Shown here piece by piece: positions 45,471 to 56,599 of a stretch of 64,000 nucleotides of DNA. Source of the stretch: Pollenia angustigena (lineage: Eukaryota; Arthropoda; Insecta; Diptera; Polleniidae); the NCBI GenBank assembly GCA_930367215.1, contig OV884057.1, positions 199,877,621 to 199,941,620 on the forward strand. Reading direction: 5' to 3'. The translations under genes were made by a program, and so were the position numbers. Position 1 is the first letter of the stretch, and the number at the start of each line of letters is the position of its first letter. The notes below the pieces were generated by a model. The model saw only the letters and a program-made list of their open reading frames with translations. It was not told the origin of the DNA and did not search any database.

Positions 45471-46189
45471 TTTCATGTTTAAAAACTAAAATAAGAAGCA
45501 ATAATTCCCATATTCTATTTGTTAAAATAATTTACTTAAATACATCAAATTTTTAAATATAATGATTACCATAGCGGGCATGGTGACACTTCTTCTGTAA
45601 ACAAAGGGCGGAACGCAACAAAAGTGAAACATGTGTAACGGATAAGTTAATTATAATATTCTCTTTTTCTCTGATTCTCTGGTGTAAGTGCTTATGTAGA
45701 ACTCACTTTCGGATTATTTCCAGTACAAATCGGGATTAAACCACCCTAGAAATTCCTCATTCAAGCACAGTTTGAGATTAATTTTATCTCACTTTTAATT
45801 AAGTCTATCTCGTTTTCGGACTATTTTAACAACGGGACACTTGAATATTTCTTACTTGAATCAAGCATTCTGTAAGGAAATACATACTTCCGTACTATTG
45901 CCACCGCTTGGGCTTGATTTAAATACGGATGGATTGATTTGTATTTACAGTAAAGCTTGTTGCTCCGATTGTGAACAAAGCTTTAATTCAATTAGGTCAT
46001 ACTTAGATTTATATGGCTTTATGGAATTGACTTTTATACGCCTTAAACCGCAACTAATTATAAAACTGTTAATTAGTTTTTATACGGATTCTTTTATAAT
46101 TTAAAGATCCCCATATACCACTCCAAAAATATTTAAACTCTCGGTGGAGGGTATCAATGATTCGACACAGCCGAATATAGCACTCTTTG

Positions 46190-47399
46190 TTTTGTATTTG
46201 CAACAGTTTCGGTCCTCTATTTACTTATAAATTTAGTTGTTGCTACAACAGGGTTTATTAAAATGTTGCCAGAGAATAGAAAAGACAAAAAAAAAAAAAA
46301 AACTATGAAATTATGACAGTCAGAAAAATGAATGTCAAAAATGTCGGTTGTTGAGTGGTGTAAAAATCATTTGGGGTTTTTGCTGTTAGAAATTTGTAAA
46401 TGGGGTTTAAAAAAGTAAATAAATGTTAAAGGATAAATGTAAATAAAAGCAAGGGATTTTTTTGTGTTTTAAAAAGGTCTTTTCTTTCACAAGGGATTAT
46501 TTAAAAAAACAAATAAAAAAAAATAGTTTTAATAAAATATTGTTTAAAAAGGTATTTGCTTATGAGATTTTTTTTTATTAATGTAAGTAACATGTTTTAA
46601 GCAAAGATGAATTACCAGTTGAATATTCTTGGTCGGGTCTTCTCTGATGTAATAAAGTTTGCATTAGCAATTTAACAATTTTTTATAAAAAACATCTTTT
46701 ATTCGTTTTTAAAACAATTCCTTGAAAAATAACGATTTTTATTACTAACTCTGTTTAGAATAGACTATAAATTCTCAAATAAATCCAATTCACAATTCTT
46801 TCAAAATTTCGTATGTGCCCAGCGGTAAATACTGAAGAACCGCCAGAGGCGGTTCTATACTCTTTTCTAAAAGATTCGCTTCGCCTGCTATCCTGCCTTC
46901 AGAAGTCATAAACTTATTTTTGAAAGACCTTCTAAAATATTCAGTACACATTCGCTACTCCCTTCTTTAAGAAGGGAGAAAGGAAGTTGTTCAGTTTTAT
47001 TTACTTTTTATTTTTAGTGACCGTCCTTACTCCCTTTTTTGGGAAGGGATCGAAATTGATATTAAAGGCAGTGTGGAAGGGCTTGCTCCCAATGACAACC
47101 CGTGTAAAAAATAAATAAGTTTGGAATGCGACGAGAAGGGCTTGTGACTGCTAATTAAGGCCTTTTTTAATCAGTCAATATTCAGTTTATTGACATAATT
47201 ATCTTTCTGTTCACACATACACAATTAAGCTTACTCAATTAGCAATTGGCAATTAAATTAGCCAAATGTAAACAACATTTGACATCTTTAAAGAAAAACA
47301 AAATAAACATCTGGTTTTTGCGCAGACCTAATGAATGGACCTTTGTTTTTGTTGTTTTGTTGTTGGCAAAAATGTCAAAACACTTTGTTTAGTGAGTTG
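46190..47399. other. A/T-rich DNA with two strong hairpins
   Basis: Perfect 9-bp arms AGAACCGCC/GGCGGTTCT with a 3-nt loop at 46836-46856, and perfect 10-bp arms CTCCCTTCTT/AAGAAGGGAG with a 1-nt loop at 46958-46978, lie in a G/C-richer patch (46820-47110). No gene or element end was identified. Confidence 0.55.
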
Positions 47400-47860
47400 G
47401 GTTTTACCAAGGCGAATTCATAAAGGTGATATTTTCGAGTCATCTGTTTATTGTTTATTTCCTTGTCTGTATACTGAATGTCAAGCGTTATTTACATTTT
47501 GTGAAAAAATTTGTTAAAATTTAAAATCTAAATACAAGAAAAAAACACTTATTTAAATGTAATAAAACAAAAAAAAAAAGGGAATATAAAAACTAAACAA
47601 GAGGATTTTAAAAGGCGTAAGGAATAAGTGGAGCCACAATAAATTTCCAATACAGGAAAAAGATTTACCTTCTAAAGCAATTTTGTATAGGTATTTCATA
47701 AACAAACAAATCCCCTTTTTTTATTTTCAACCAATAATTTTGACATTCACTCTAACTTTTTACAAAAACAAAATACATAGTATGTTTTAAAAGAAAGGGA
47801 TAGCTAGCATAACGCTATCTCAGGATGCGGTCACCTTTACGAATTCGCCTTGGGTTTTAC
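47400..47860. mobile_element. hAT-type MITE, CAAGGCGAATTC ends, perfect 8-bp TSD
   Basis: The element runs 47408-47852 (445 bp). It begins CAAGGCGAATTCATAAAGGT and ends with the inverse of CAAGGCGAATTCGTAAAGGT. GGTTTTAC lies at 47400-47407 and 47853-47860. Same family as 4400-4614, but twice the length and with a different middle. Confidence 0.88.
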
Positions 47861-49080
47861 TCACTAAACACACTTGTGACAGTTCATTACAGTGTTGCAT
47901 TTTAGATTAGCAATAACTAAATTGCAATTTTGTACGGATAATTGACCTCAATAATGGCATTTATTACGTAAAACTTAATTAAGGTGCATATCTGAACACG
48001 GTATTAGGTTTATTTTTTAATAAAGATGTTTGTGTGTTCGGTGCGACAATGATTGTTTTGGTAAAAAAAAATAGAAACAAAAAAGCCAGAAACCAAGCAA
48101 TCATTACTCATGTAGGCATTCAGCAGTTGCTATGTAGTACAAGAAAAAAAAAAAAAATTAACAAAAACAACAACAGACAATTTCCATAGAAATAGAAGAC
48201 AATGTGTTATTGTTGTTATTGCTGTTAATGTTAATATAACAAAGCTACAAGTTCGTACTCATACCAATTTAGTTCGTCGTTGGCTTATCGAGTGGACAAT
48301 GACTACTTGAATGCAAAAGCATAAGAATTTTTGCCTTTTGACTTTGGGTATTTGTATACCCAAACAAAGCACTTTCAATAAAAAGCTCACACATGCACAA
48401 ATCAAATGTGTACAAAACGATGTCAAAATTACCAACGTTGAACTTTGTTTTGCAGGCATAGAGTTAATGTAAATTTTAGCGTATGAATAAATCAAGAAAA
48501 ATAGTGATTTTGCAGTTCTCTTGGTGTATATTTGCAGCTACGTAATAAACATTTTTTTACTAACACAATCGTAAATTTAACATTTTTAAAGCATTTCTGA
48601 CAATATTTTTTTACAGAGCTTCCATTCTTTTTTCTTTCTATGCTCCTGGGTGAAATCTGCCTCATAAGAGCATTTATTTTATTATTTCTTTCCTGTTTGA
48701 AATGTCAACTAATTCATAATTTATGCTCCTTTTAGAAAATTTATTTTTTATTTCATAGACTTTAATAATGTATATTTACTTGTAAATATCATATTTTGTT
48801 GCAATTTAAGACTTTAATTTTGATCCTTTTAAGAATTATTGACAAATTGTTTTTTTAACCCAAACAAAACAGTTTCTTTTCATATTTCTATTAATTTCTT
48901 AATCTTTTTTTCTCAAGTATTTTATAAATTTTTGTTGTTTGAATTGTATCATCTTTGTATGCTAATTCTCCGTCTAAATCTTTATGTTTTTTTTATATTG
49001 TGAACACAATTGTAATAAAAAATTCCTTTACTGCGACATATGTATGTATGTACCTTTGCACACGTGTATATTAACTCAAG
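47861..49080. other. A/T-rich spacer
   Basis: No gene or element end recognised. Confidence 0.5.
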
Positions 49081-49082
49081 AA

Positions 49083-49135
49083 AGAAAATGTAGTCGGTAA
49101 AATCCGGTCATATGATACTCTACGCCACAATATGT
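49083..49135 (-). repeat. Mini-me-like terminal fragment
   Basis: GAAAATGTAGTCGGTAAAAT, CCGGTCATATGATACTCTAC resembles the dipteran GTAGTCGG..CCGACCATATGATACCC terminus. A related piece lies at 51311-51375 (GTGTAGTCTGTCTAGCCTGA). Bodies are not recognisable. Confidence 0.45.
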
Positions 49136-49589
49136 GAAAACTAAATTTCGAGAGTGTTCCCTATTTGCGACCCATGGGCAATAATGGCCCGTCAGAACAA
49201 AATTATGTTGCGAGGTTAAGATGCATGTAAATGTTCTTTGTGCCAAATATTATTTAGAAATCTTTATCTTTATCAGGGAGGCTTATATGGGATTTATGGT
49301 TATATTTTGGACCTACCAGTACAAAATTTTGTCAATATTTGTACTAATATTTAAAAGGTAGTCAAATATGGATCGATTAAAAAAAAATTTTTCTTAAAAG
49401 ACGATTTATGTTGCAATTAGATATTTTTGAATCAAATTTAATCTAAATACTAACATAATAAGATAGTTTATGGGCACTAAGACTATTCCGTTAAGAAGTT
49501 TGGTGTTGTGAAATTGTGTTCTGATTATCACCATTTTCAAAAAGCTTCTTTCTTATGACAGTGAAAACGTATGTTAAAAACTTAATCAC

Positions 49590-50132
49590 ATTACACTCAA
49601 ATGTGTTTCATAAGTACAGTATTATTTTTGTGTTCGTAGATCATAAACAGAGAAACGTTATTATTTTTAGCGATTTACGACACAAACACTAGTGTACCTT
49701 TTCTTTTAAATCAGTATTAAGTTAATTTTCATAACAAACTTAAATCGTATTTAAAACAGATTGGTTTTTTGAGTTTTATTTGAAAAGTCTTATTTAATTA
49801 AGATAAAAGTATGGTAGCACTACTAAATACAAAAAAAAAATATAAAAAAGTGTATTTATTTACAAGGTGGTCTGAAAAAACAACTGACTGTTAATGCTTT
49901 GCCTGTTGTTGTTGTATTGTTGTGATATTGAGGCCACCTTGCTAAAATATTACAATGGAAACTTAAATTGAAATTAAGTGTACCCATCGGTGACTAAAGT
50001 TTAACTTTAATTTTAGTGAAGAATATAATTTTGTATTTAAAACGATTTTAAAAATAAATGTGTTTTAATATCAATCCTGAAAATTGGCCATAAGGAACGA
50101 TATTTGATGTTTATTTTCGAACACTGGTTTTC
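49590..50132 (-). mobile_element. hAT-like MITE family copy, interrupted
   Basis: ACAGTATTATTTTTGTGTTC, GAGAAACGTTATTATTTTTA and ACACAAACACTAGTG (49615-49695), then GATATTTGATGTTTATTTTC and GAACACTG ending near 50126, match the copy at 42.8-43.3 kb. About 390 bp of other DNA (49700-50090) separates the two parts. Confidence 0.6.
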
Positions 50133-50134
50133 AG

Positions 50135-51310
50135 TCCCAAACGTCTCTTATAACAAATTAGCAAGACTTATTTTTAAGGGAATTCTTATCATTTTACAAA
50201 AGAAATGTGAGAAAAACTATAAAAAGGAGGATAGGTTTAGATAATTTTCCGCATGCCTCTTAGACATAAGTCCTTTATATCCTTTTATTGGTTTACTAAA
50301 GCTCTTTTGAAACCCAAAAAAAAAAAGGTTAAACACTTTAACGCATATTCGTATTTCAAAAACAAAAAAATAACCTTTTCCACATTTATTTGACCTTTTT
50401 TCTACTTAAATAAAATAGTGTTGATAAAAAATTCAAAATTGTTTTTGTAAATTCTGTTTTCAGAATATTTGAAAATCTTTTTTTTTTCTTGCGAATTTTA
50501 ATCTAAAAGGTTGCGAACTGTTTGTTTATTTGGGCATAATAAATTGATAAATATTGCATAAGGATATAATTGAATTGTAATTTGTACGAAAAAAAGGATT
50601 TAAATGGATATTTTTGTAAAGGATTTATTATAGTATCTACATTTTGTTTGTGCTATAAGAGTATTACAAAACAGGATTATAAATCAAAAATTATTGTAAT
50701 GAATTGCAACATTTTGTTATGAATTATTTTGTAAGTGATATGTTATATACAATAGATATTTATGGGATTATCATGAATTTTAAAATGAATAGTTTTGGGG
50801 ACGGGCAATAATGGACGTATGACCAGAAGTGGCCACTGCTATTAGAAATGTGACACTTTTACGATAGTTCTACTTTAACGAGTGACAAACCCCTCAAAAC
50901 TAGCGAGTGAAAGTTGACGAACAAAGTTAAGAAAATGAACAGTTGATGTGGAGTTTAGTTTTATATTGCAAGCCATTTATTGTTTAAATAAAAATATAAG
51001 GAAAACTGGCTTAAATTAAAATCTGACTTCATACTGTTTAAAATCATAATATCCTTGAATGAGGATATATTTTGTATTTTTATAGAAATTGGTTATTTAT
51101 TATGCGTTTTTGTTGGAAATAAGGGTATAAATTTGAATTTTATAAGGATTTTTTACTCTTTATTCTTTTAAGTTAAGTAAATTTACCAAATGTTAAAGTC
51201 TTTTTTGTCAAGATGTCCATTAAGCCAAAAGTTAATCTCATCTTGTTACGATTGAACTGTTCGGTTGACATTTTCAAGCTGGATCACAATTTATGCAATT
51301 GTCTATTCGC
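50135..51310. other. A/T-rich spacer
   Basis: No gene recognised. GGGCAATAATGG at 50805 repeats a phrase from 49178. Confidence 0.45.
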
Positions 51311-51375
51311 TAACAAGAGAGAAAGTGTAGTCTGTCTAGCCTGACCATATACTACCCTACACTTAAGTATTTGCA
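51311..51375 (-). repeat. Mini-me-like terminal fragment
   Basis: AACAAGAGAGAAAGTGTAGT, then CTGACCATATACTACCCTAC: the same type of terminus as at 49083. Confidence 0.45.
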
Positions 51376-51486
51376 GTTAATGCTAAATTAAAGCGAAAAT
51401 TAAAAGAAAAAGATTGTGAGAATTTTAAGAAAACGAAGCATGTGATTGAAAAGCCATTAACTACTGTAGAAAACAATACAACAATA

Positions 51487-52443
51487 TTTTTTTTTTCTGT
51501 TAGGACCAGCACTCAGGGGATGACCCCTACTAATGCATTGCATTGTGTTGGAACTAGGAAAATAGGTTGTGGGAAGGAGGATAGAGGGAGTAGTGTTTGT
51601 GAACATTCGATTTGAACTTAATCATGTTGTAAGTGAGAGGGAAGACTTCTGCAGGAAGGTTATTCCACAAACGAACTGTCCGGGAAAAAAACGAATTCTG
51701 CCAATCGACCACGTAAGGATGGGCTCTTGAGGAAAAACGTGTATTACGAACAAACGTACGGGTTTCAAGAACCAGATCCCTAATTTCGTCAGAACACATC
51801 CCATTGTAGTAACGATAAAACAGACAAATACAACCCATATTGCGACAGTATTCAAGGGAGTCAATAGAATTGGATACCCTACTGTCACCAATGAGAACCT
51901 TCACCCTCTCCTGCACGCGGTCGAGAAGCTCCAAAATAGACTTTGACGCACCGGGCCACACATGAGAGTTGTAGTCCATACGCGGTTGGATATAGGTGGT
52001 ATAAATAGTAAGGAGATCAGATGGAGTGAAGTATATCTTACACCGTCTTAGAAAACCGAGGCACTTAAATGCTTCATTGGACACCTTGAATATATGTTCT
52101 GTCCATCGGACATCACATTGTATCCTCATGCCCAGAACATCAAGGGATTGTGATTCCTCAATAATTATACAACCCATATCTACAGATGAGGCACCTTGAT
52201 TTGTCGCGAGTTTATGCGTCAGAACGCAACATTGGGTTTTTCGGGCATTAAAATCGACCCCATTGCGATATTATGTCAATGTCTCGGCCAAGCGTATCAT
52301 TCATATTCTGCCTCATAGCAGCGACATCGCATACGTTTGGTCTGCATTCGAATGAGAATGAGTGGCAAAGGTTGCTGTCATCTGCAAAAGAGTAGATAGG
52401 GTTGGAAGTTTAACAAAGGAGGTCGTTAAGAAAGATAAGAAAT
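51487..52443 (-). pseudogene. LINE reverse transcriptase, 3' part with poly(A) tail
   Basis: The minus strand starts LFLIFLNDLL at about 52440 (5' truncated), then IYSFADDSNLCHSF, the reverse-transcriptase catalytic motif with FADD for YADD. A frameshift near 52258 follows. The main frame then reads DVLGMRIQCDVRWTEHIF, AFKCLGFLRRCKIYF, IQPRMDYNSHVWPGASK, CRNMGCICLFYRYYNGMC, RNTRFSSRAHPYVV, FFSRTVRLWNNLPAEVFP, and ends SLYPPSHNLFS at 51554. This is the thumb and C-terminal region of a jockey/CR1-type LINE. The 3' end is an A10 tract (T-run at 51487-51496), expected for retrotransposition. With a 207-codon open frame it is the longest intact reading frame in the window, but lacks endonuclease and most of the polymerase. 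Confidence 0.93.
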
Positions 52444-52552
52444 AGAGTAGTAATTTTAATATATGTATTATTTTACAAAGTTTAAAAATATAACATTATA
52501 CTTTGTTGTATTTTATAATATCTATATATTGTAATATCTATTTTAAAAGAAA

Positions 52553-53470
52553 CAAGTTAGAGTGCTATATTTGGCTGTGCCGAATCTTTGATACCCTTCA
52601 CCGACAGTTCGAATGTTTAAGGATAATATATGTATGATATCTATTTATTATTATTATGTAAAACTGTGACGATTTGTTATTACTTATGGTTTTAGGCGAC
52701 TAAACTGTTTTTCGGTAGTAGGGTTTATATGGGGCCTAGGGTAAATTATGGACCGATCATCACAAAATTTCACAGCGTCACTTCTAGTCCTTTAAAACTG
52801 TGACGTACCAATTTCTGTTATGATAGCATTATTAATTATGGTTTTAGGTGTATTAAACTGTTTTCCGGGAGTAGGGTTTCTATGGGGCCTAGGGTAAATT
52901 ATATACCGATCTTTACGAATTTTCACAGCATCATTTATAGCCCTATAAAACTGTGACGAGCCAAAATTTGTTATGATTGCATTATTTGTTACGGGTTTAG
53001 GCGTACTAAACTGTTTTCCGGGTAGTGCTTATATGGGGCTTAGGGTAAATTATGGAGGGATCTTCACGAAATTTTTGCAAAATCTTATCTCATTTCGTGC
53101 CTTGTTCCAGCATTGTTATGTTATTTTTTGTAACAAAATTATCAATTTTTTTAGGTGGTGGTTCCACATTTCGATTCATAGCTCTGGTCCTACTGAACCG
53201 ATTTTGCTGGATTTCAATCCCAAACTGCTTAAGATAATTACAAGCCATTTGGCACCAAGTTTGTTGATTTCTTTTGAGTTGTTCGAAAGTGAGCGTGTTT
53301 TCAACAGACGGACAGACAGACGGACATGGCTAAATCGACTTAGAATTACTCAAGGACCCAGAATATACATATATACTTTATGGGGTCTGAGATGAATAAT
53401 AAAAAAGTTTCACACGGAATGATAAACTTAATATACCCTCTTCACAACTAATTGTGGTGAAGGGTATAAA
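52553..53470 (-). mobile_element. Mini-me/Helentron-like element H4
   Basis: Inverse of H2: CAAGTTAGAGTGCTATATTT, GGCTGTGCCGAATC hairpin, GATACCCTTCACC at left and GTGGTGAAGGGTATA at right. It has a 153-bp tandem array (52640-53080) and a GTCY-type run read inversely (53306-53330). A 140-codon plus-strand frame (52973-53395) covers the part conserved with H2. It shows no domain and starts within the array. Confidence 0.8.
52640..53080 (-). repeat. Tandem array of 153-bp units in H4
   Basis: GTAAATTAT marks units at 52741, 52894 and 53045 (153 and 151 bp apart). They are homologous to 41340-41905 in inverted orientation. Confidence 0.85.
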
Positions 53471-53514
53471 AAAAAAGTATGAATAAAAAAAAAAAAAAAA
53501 TTGTAAAATAAAAT

Positions 53515-53560
53515 ATTTAAATAAAGTGTTCACGGAGAACATAGGGCTTCAAATATCTAT
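53515..53560 (-). pseudogene. Possible LINE extreme C-terminal scrap
   Basis: Minus-strand FEALCSP followed by a stop parallels VEALCSQVE-stop of the LINE at 63.7 kb. The shared GAACATAGGGCTTC supports relation, but only about 20 bp match. Confidence 0.35.
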
Positions 53561-53879
53561 GGATGTACAGAATTTTTTTCAACATGTCGTCGGCTTAATA
53601 TGAAAACCTGCTAAATCCACTTTTTAAGTAAATTGAGATTTAGATGCCGTGTGTGTAGAGAAAGATGCGTCTCGTCTAGGGATGTCAGATAACGAAGAGG
53701 TGAAAAAAGCCAATTTGGTAAATAAAACGAGCACAAATTTAAAAAAAAGCACACTTTAAAAAGGCTTATTAAATGACATAAAGAGCATCAGCTGGACCTC
53801 TGCTTCTGAAATCTTGTCGCACCTGGCTTTAAAGATGTAGGTTATTATCGTATTATTATTTATTTTTAAATATGTTTGT

Positions 53880-54945
53880 TGCTCCCTGTAGTTGAGTTTT
53901 CAATAAAAACGGTTTGTACCAGTAGCTTGTTGTAAGTGGTTTTCTCTTTCTTTTCTATTAAGCCCAGTTAGTATATCTAGTCTAAGGCGTTGCCAGCCCT
54001 CTCTTGAAACGCATTCAGAAATTTGTATCGAGCCTACATCATTAGCTAATTTTTCAATGTGTTTATACCAATACGATTTTCTTTCTATAGTTAGTTTGGT
54101 TAGCTTACATGGTAAACGTTTACCATTATAATCAAATAAAGTTTTTATAATGTAACTCAGATGCAAATCTAGTGTGTATATATAATTATTTTATATACCC
54201 GTTTCCAACATTAATGCGTATGTTGGAGTAAATGATGGAAGTTCAAGTTTTTTTTTCTAAAAAAGCGTTGAAGCTTTTCCACTTCTTCAAATGACGAATA
54301 CTCCTATACTTGGGCACCATACGATTCCATTTTGCCTTTAAACCGATTTCTTTTTTTTGCTAAAAATTCTTTCCAAGTGGCGCTAATATTGTTTTTTGCA
54401 TATTTATTTCTTCTAAACGACATTTAAGGTGATTTTGCTACTCCAAGATAAGTATATTCATTTGTCACTCTAAAAGGTTCCCCCTTAAACAGCCATTGTT
54501 CACGGGCAGAACATCTACCCCCATTTATCAATACCATCATTTCAGATTTGTTCAAATTAAGTTCTAGATTCTAGATTCTAAATTTCCCAATACGTCTCTA
54601 GCTTCTTAATCATATATTGCATTGTGTTGATATTATCTGCCAGAATCAGAATATTTTCAGTGCCTACCGTAACACCTCCTTCTGTATAATCATGTAAATC
54701 ATTGAGATACACCAAAAAAAGCGTTGGAGATAACACACATCCTTGTTTCACGCCAGACCCTGTTTCAAACTCCTCCGACAGTTCCTCTCAGTTTCAAACT
54801 TTAAATTTTGTATGGCGGTATATACTTTCTATTATTTGATACATTGTCAAATGCTGCTCAAAAGTCCACATAAAAAGCATATAATTTCTTTTTTTCATTA
54901 ACTTTAAGATGAGCAATCGCTGCTAAATTGTACAGATTATCCGAA
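53880..54945 (-). pseudogene. LINE reverse transcriptase, second type, heavily decayed
   Basis: Minus-strand frames give NLAAIAHLKVNEKKKLYAFY, VDF-stop-AAFDNVSNN (palm motif A with one stop), then after frameshifts sequence around GVKQGCVLSPTLFLVYLNDL-like and MMVLINGG-like positions. The C-terminal part reads HLSYIIKTLFDYNGKRLPCK, KSYWYKHIEKLAND and WQRLRLDILTGLN (53900-54166). The order motif A, motif C region, thumb is that of a non-LTR reverse transcriptase distinct from the 51.5 kb element. Its 5' side ends where the hAT-like MITE at 54.95 kb begins. Confidence 0.8.
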
Positions 54946-54949
54946 AAGA

Positions 54950-55135
54950 AACACTATAGAACATTAACATATAGTGTGTGTCTACAGAATACTATAAAAT
55001 GTTCTTTTTTTTCTTGAAGATGGGTACGAACTCTATTAAGGGTTATGTTCGTATACACAAACACTTAAAAATAGATATGGTTTCTGGGTGTGTAAGCCGT
55101 ACATTTAATAATGTTCTGTTTATTTTCGAACACCG
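54950..55135 (+). mobile_element. hAT-like MITE family copy (3' half)
   Basis: GGGTGTGTAAGCCGTACATT and TAATGTTCTGTTTATTTTCG, AACACCG ending at 55135 match the right half of the copy at 1268-1913. The left half is absent, and so is a duplication. Confidence 0.65.
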
Positions 55136-55139
55136 CTCA

Positions 55140-56565
55140 TGATACACAAACATAGTGAATATTATACATAAATATATAGTTCAAATAGATATTAATAGAA
55201 TCTGGATTAAAAAAAAGACTAAGATAAATAATGAAAAGCCTCTTATCAATGATAGTTAGCCTATATACCAAAAATCCACTTTTTAATTTCCGCATTTAAT
55301 ACCTGAAGAATATTCTTAATTCGTATTTTGTGTTCACTTTTATATTTGAGTTAATAAAACATTTTCAAATAAACCGATTTATAAGCTGTCTTCTAAAGTC
55401 CCAGACATTAGTCTATTTAACAATTTGAATACCAATGATGAAACTGAAACTTGTGACTGGACTCTAAAATAGTTCTCATTTTTTTATAATCAAAACACTT
55501 TTCAATCAGAGTGACACTATTTATAAAATTCCAATCAGCTAAAAATAAAAAGAATCACGTCACGTTTAAACCTGACATAATTTCATTAAATCTAAAATTC
55601 ATTTTTTAACCTGGTTTCTTATCATTATCATGAATTTGTTTTCGTTTATACCCTCTTTATGTCGTTAAATAAAAAAAAAGAAAAATACAACGGGTAAATA
55701 ACACATATAATGTCTTGACATTTCTTCCTTTCTTTAAAATTCTGTTCTGGTTGCTGGCACAGCAATCACGTGCGAAATTTATTAATTGCTGACACTTTAA
55801 CTTCAACTATTTGTCATCTAAGAAAGAACAACCATTTTTTGTATTCTTTTTTTCAGTTTTGGTTTTTTTTGCAATTTAACATTTAAATTCAGCTGATTTT
55901 TTTTATTATTTTTTTTCACTCTTTAATCATAGTGGATATTTATTGTAGTCGAGAGTGTTTAAGTTAAAAAAAAATACAAGATACAAATACAAATACAAAT
56001 TATATTATACTCGTAGATACGCGAATCTACAATACTCGTTTATATTACACCTATGTAAACGATTAAATACGTGATCAACCTTCTGCCACCCACTCTTTCT
56101 TTATTGCTGCCGGGAGAAAAAGATTTTCGCATTTTATGAAATAAGAAGAACAAATTCTTTAAAAAGAAAGTGTATGGACTTTTTACAATAAATTGATGAG
56201 AATTATTCCTAAGTCTCACAAGTAAAAAGTTTGCAGTCTAAAGCTAACTTTACTTGTCAAAGAAACAAATTCCTAATAAAAACTTGGTTGACTAAGCATT
56301 CAAGCAACTTTTTCTAACCCTAAGTTTGGCAATTATTGCCGTAGCAACTATTAAATTATATTGCCAACACTAGATATTAACGTGTGGACTGCATAAATAT
56401 GTATTTGAACTCATGTTCAGCAAAGTTATAATATATTGCTGAGCAATTATCTTTTAACACAAGCTGTCAAAATCAATTGTTAGTTACAAAAAAGGAAAAC
56501 TTTTAAACTTAAAACACAAAATAGAAACTGGTAATTATTTTCTTTCAAAGGTTGCTTTATATTAT
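55140..56565. other. A/T-rich spacer
   Basis: No gene or element end recognised. A short ATACAA repeat occurs near 55975-56000. Confidence 0.5.
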
Positions 56566-56599
56566 ACTAGCTTATCCCGTTGCGCTTCGCTACAATGCT

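Larger units (their letters stand above)
44186..46187 (+). mobile_element. Mini-me/Helentron-like element H3 with internal insertion
   Basis: Starts ATACCCTCCACCTC and ends GGTGGAGGGTATCAATGATT, then CGACACAGCCGAATATAGCA. The 44.2-44.8 kb part follows H2 closely but is more diverged. From about 45150 to 45840 it contains unrelated sequence with a G run, a GAGATAAAGCC repeat and a segment shared with 8487-8545. Confidence 0.65.

Noticed and set aside
52973..53395. 140-codon open frame resembling the 98-codon frame at 40996-41292
   Set aside because: It lies inside two copies of the same Helentron-like repeat, starts in the tandem array and crosses the GTCY run. Similarity is explained by DNA-level repeat homology. 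Kept only as a point to test.
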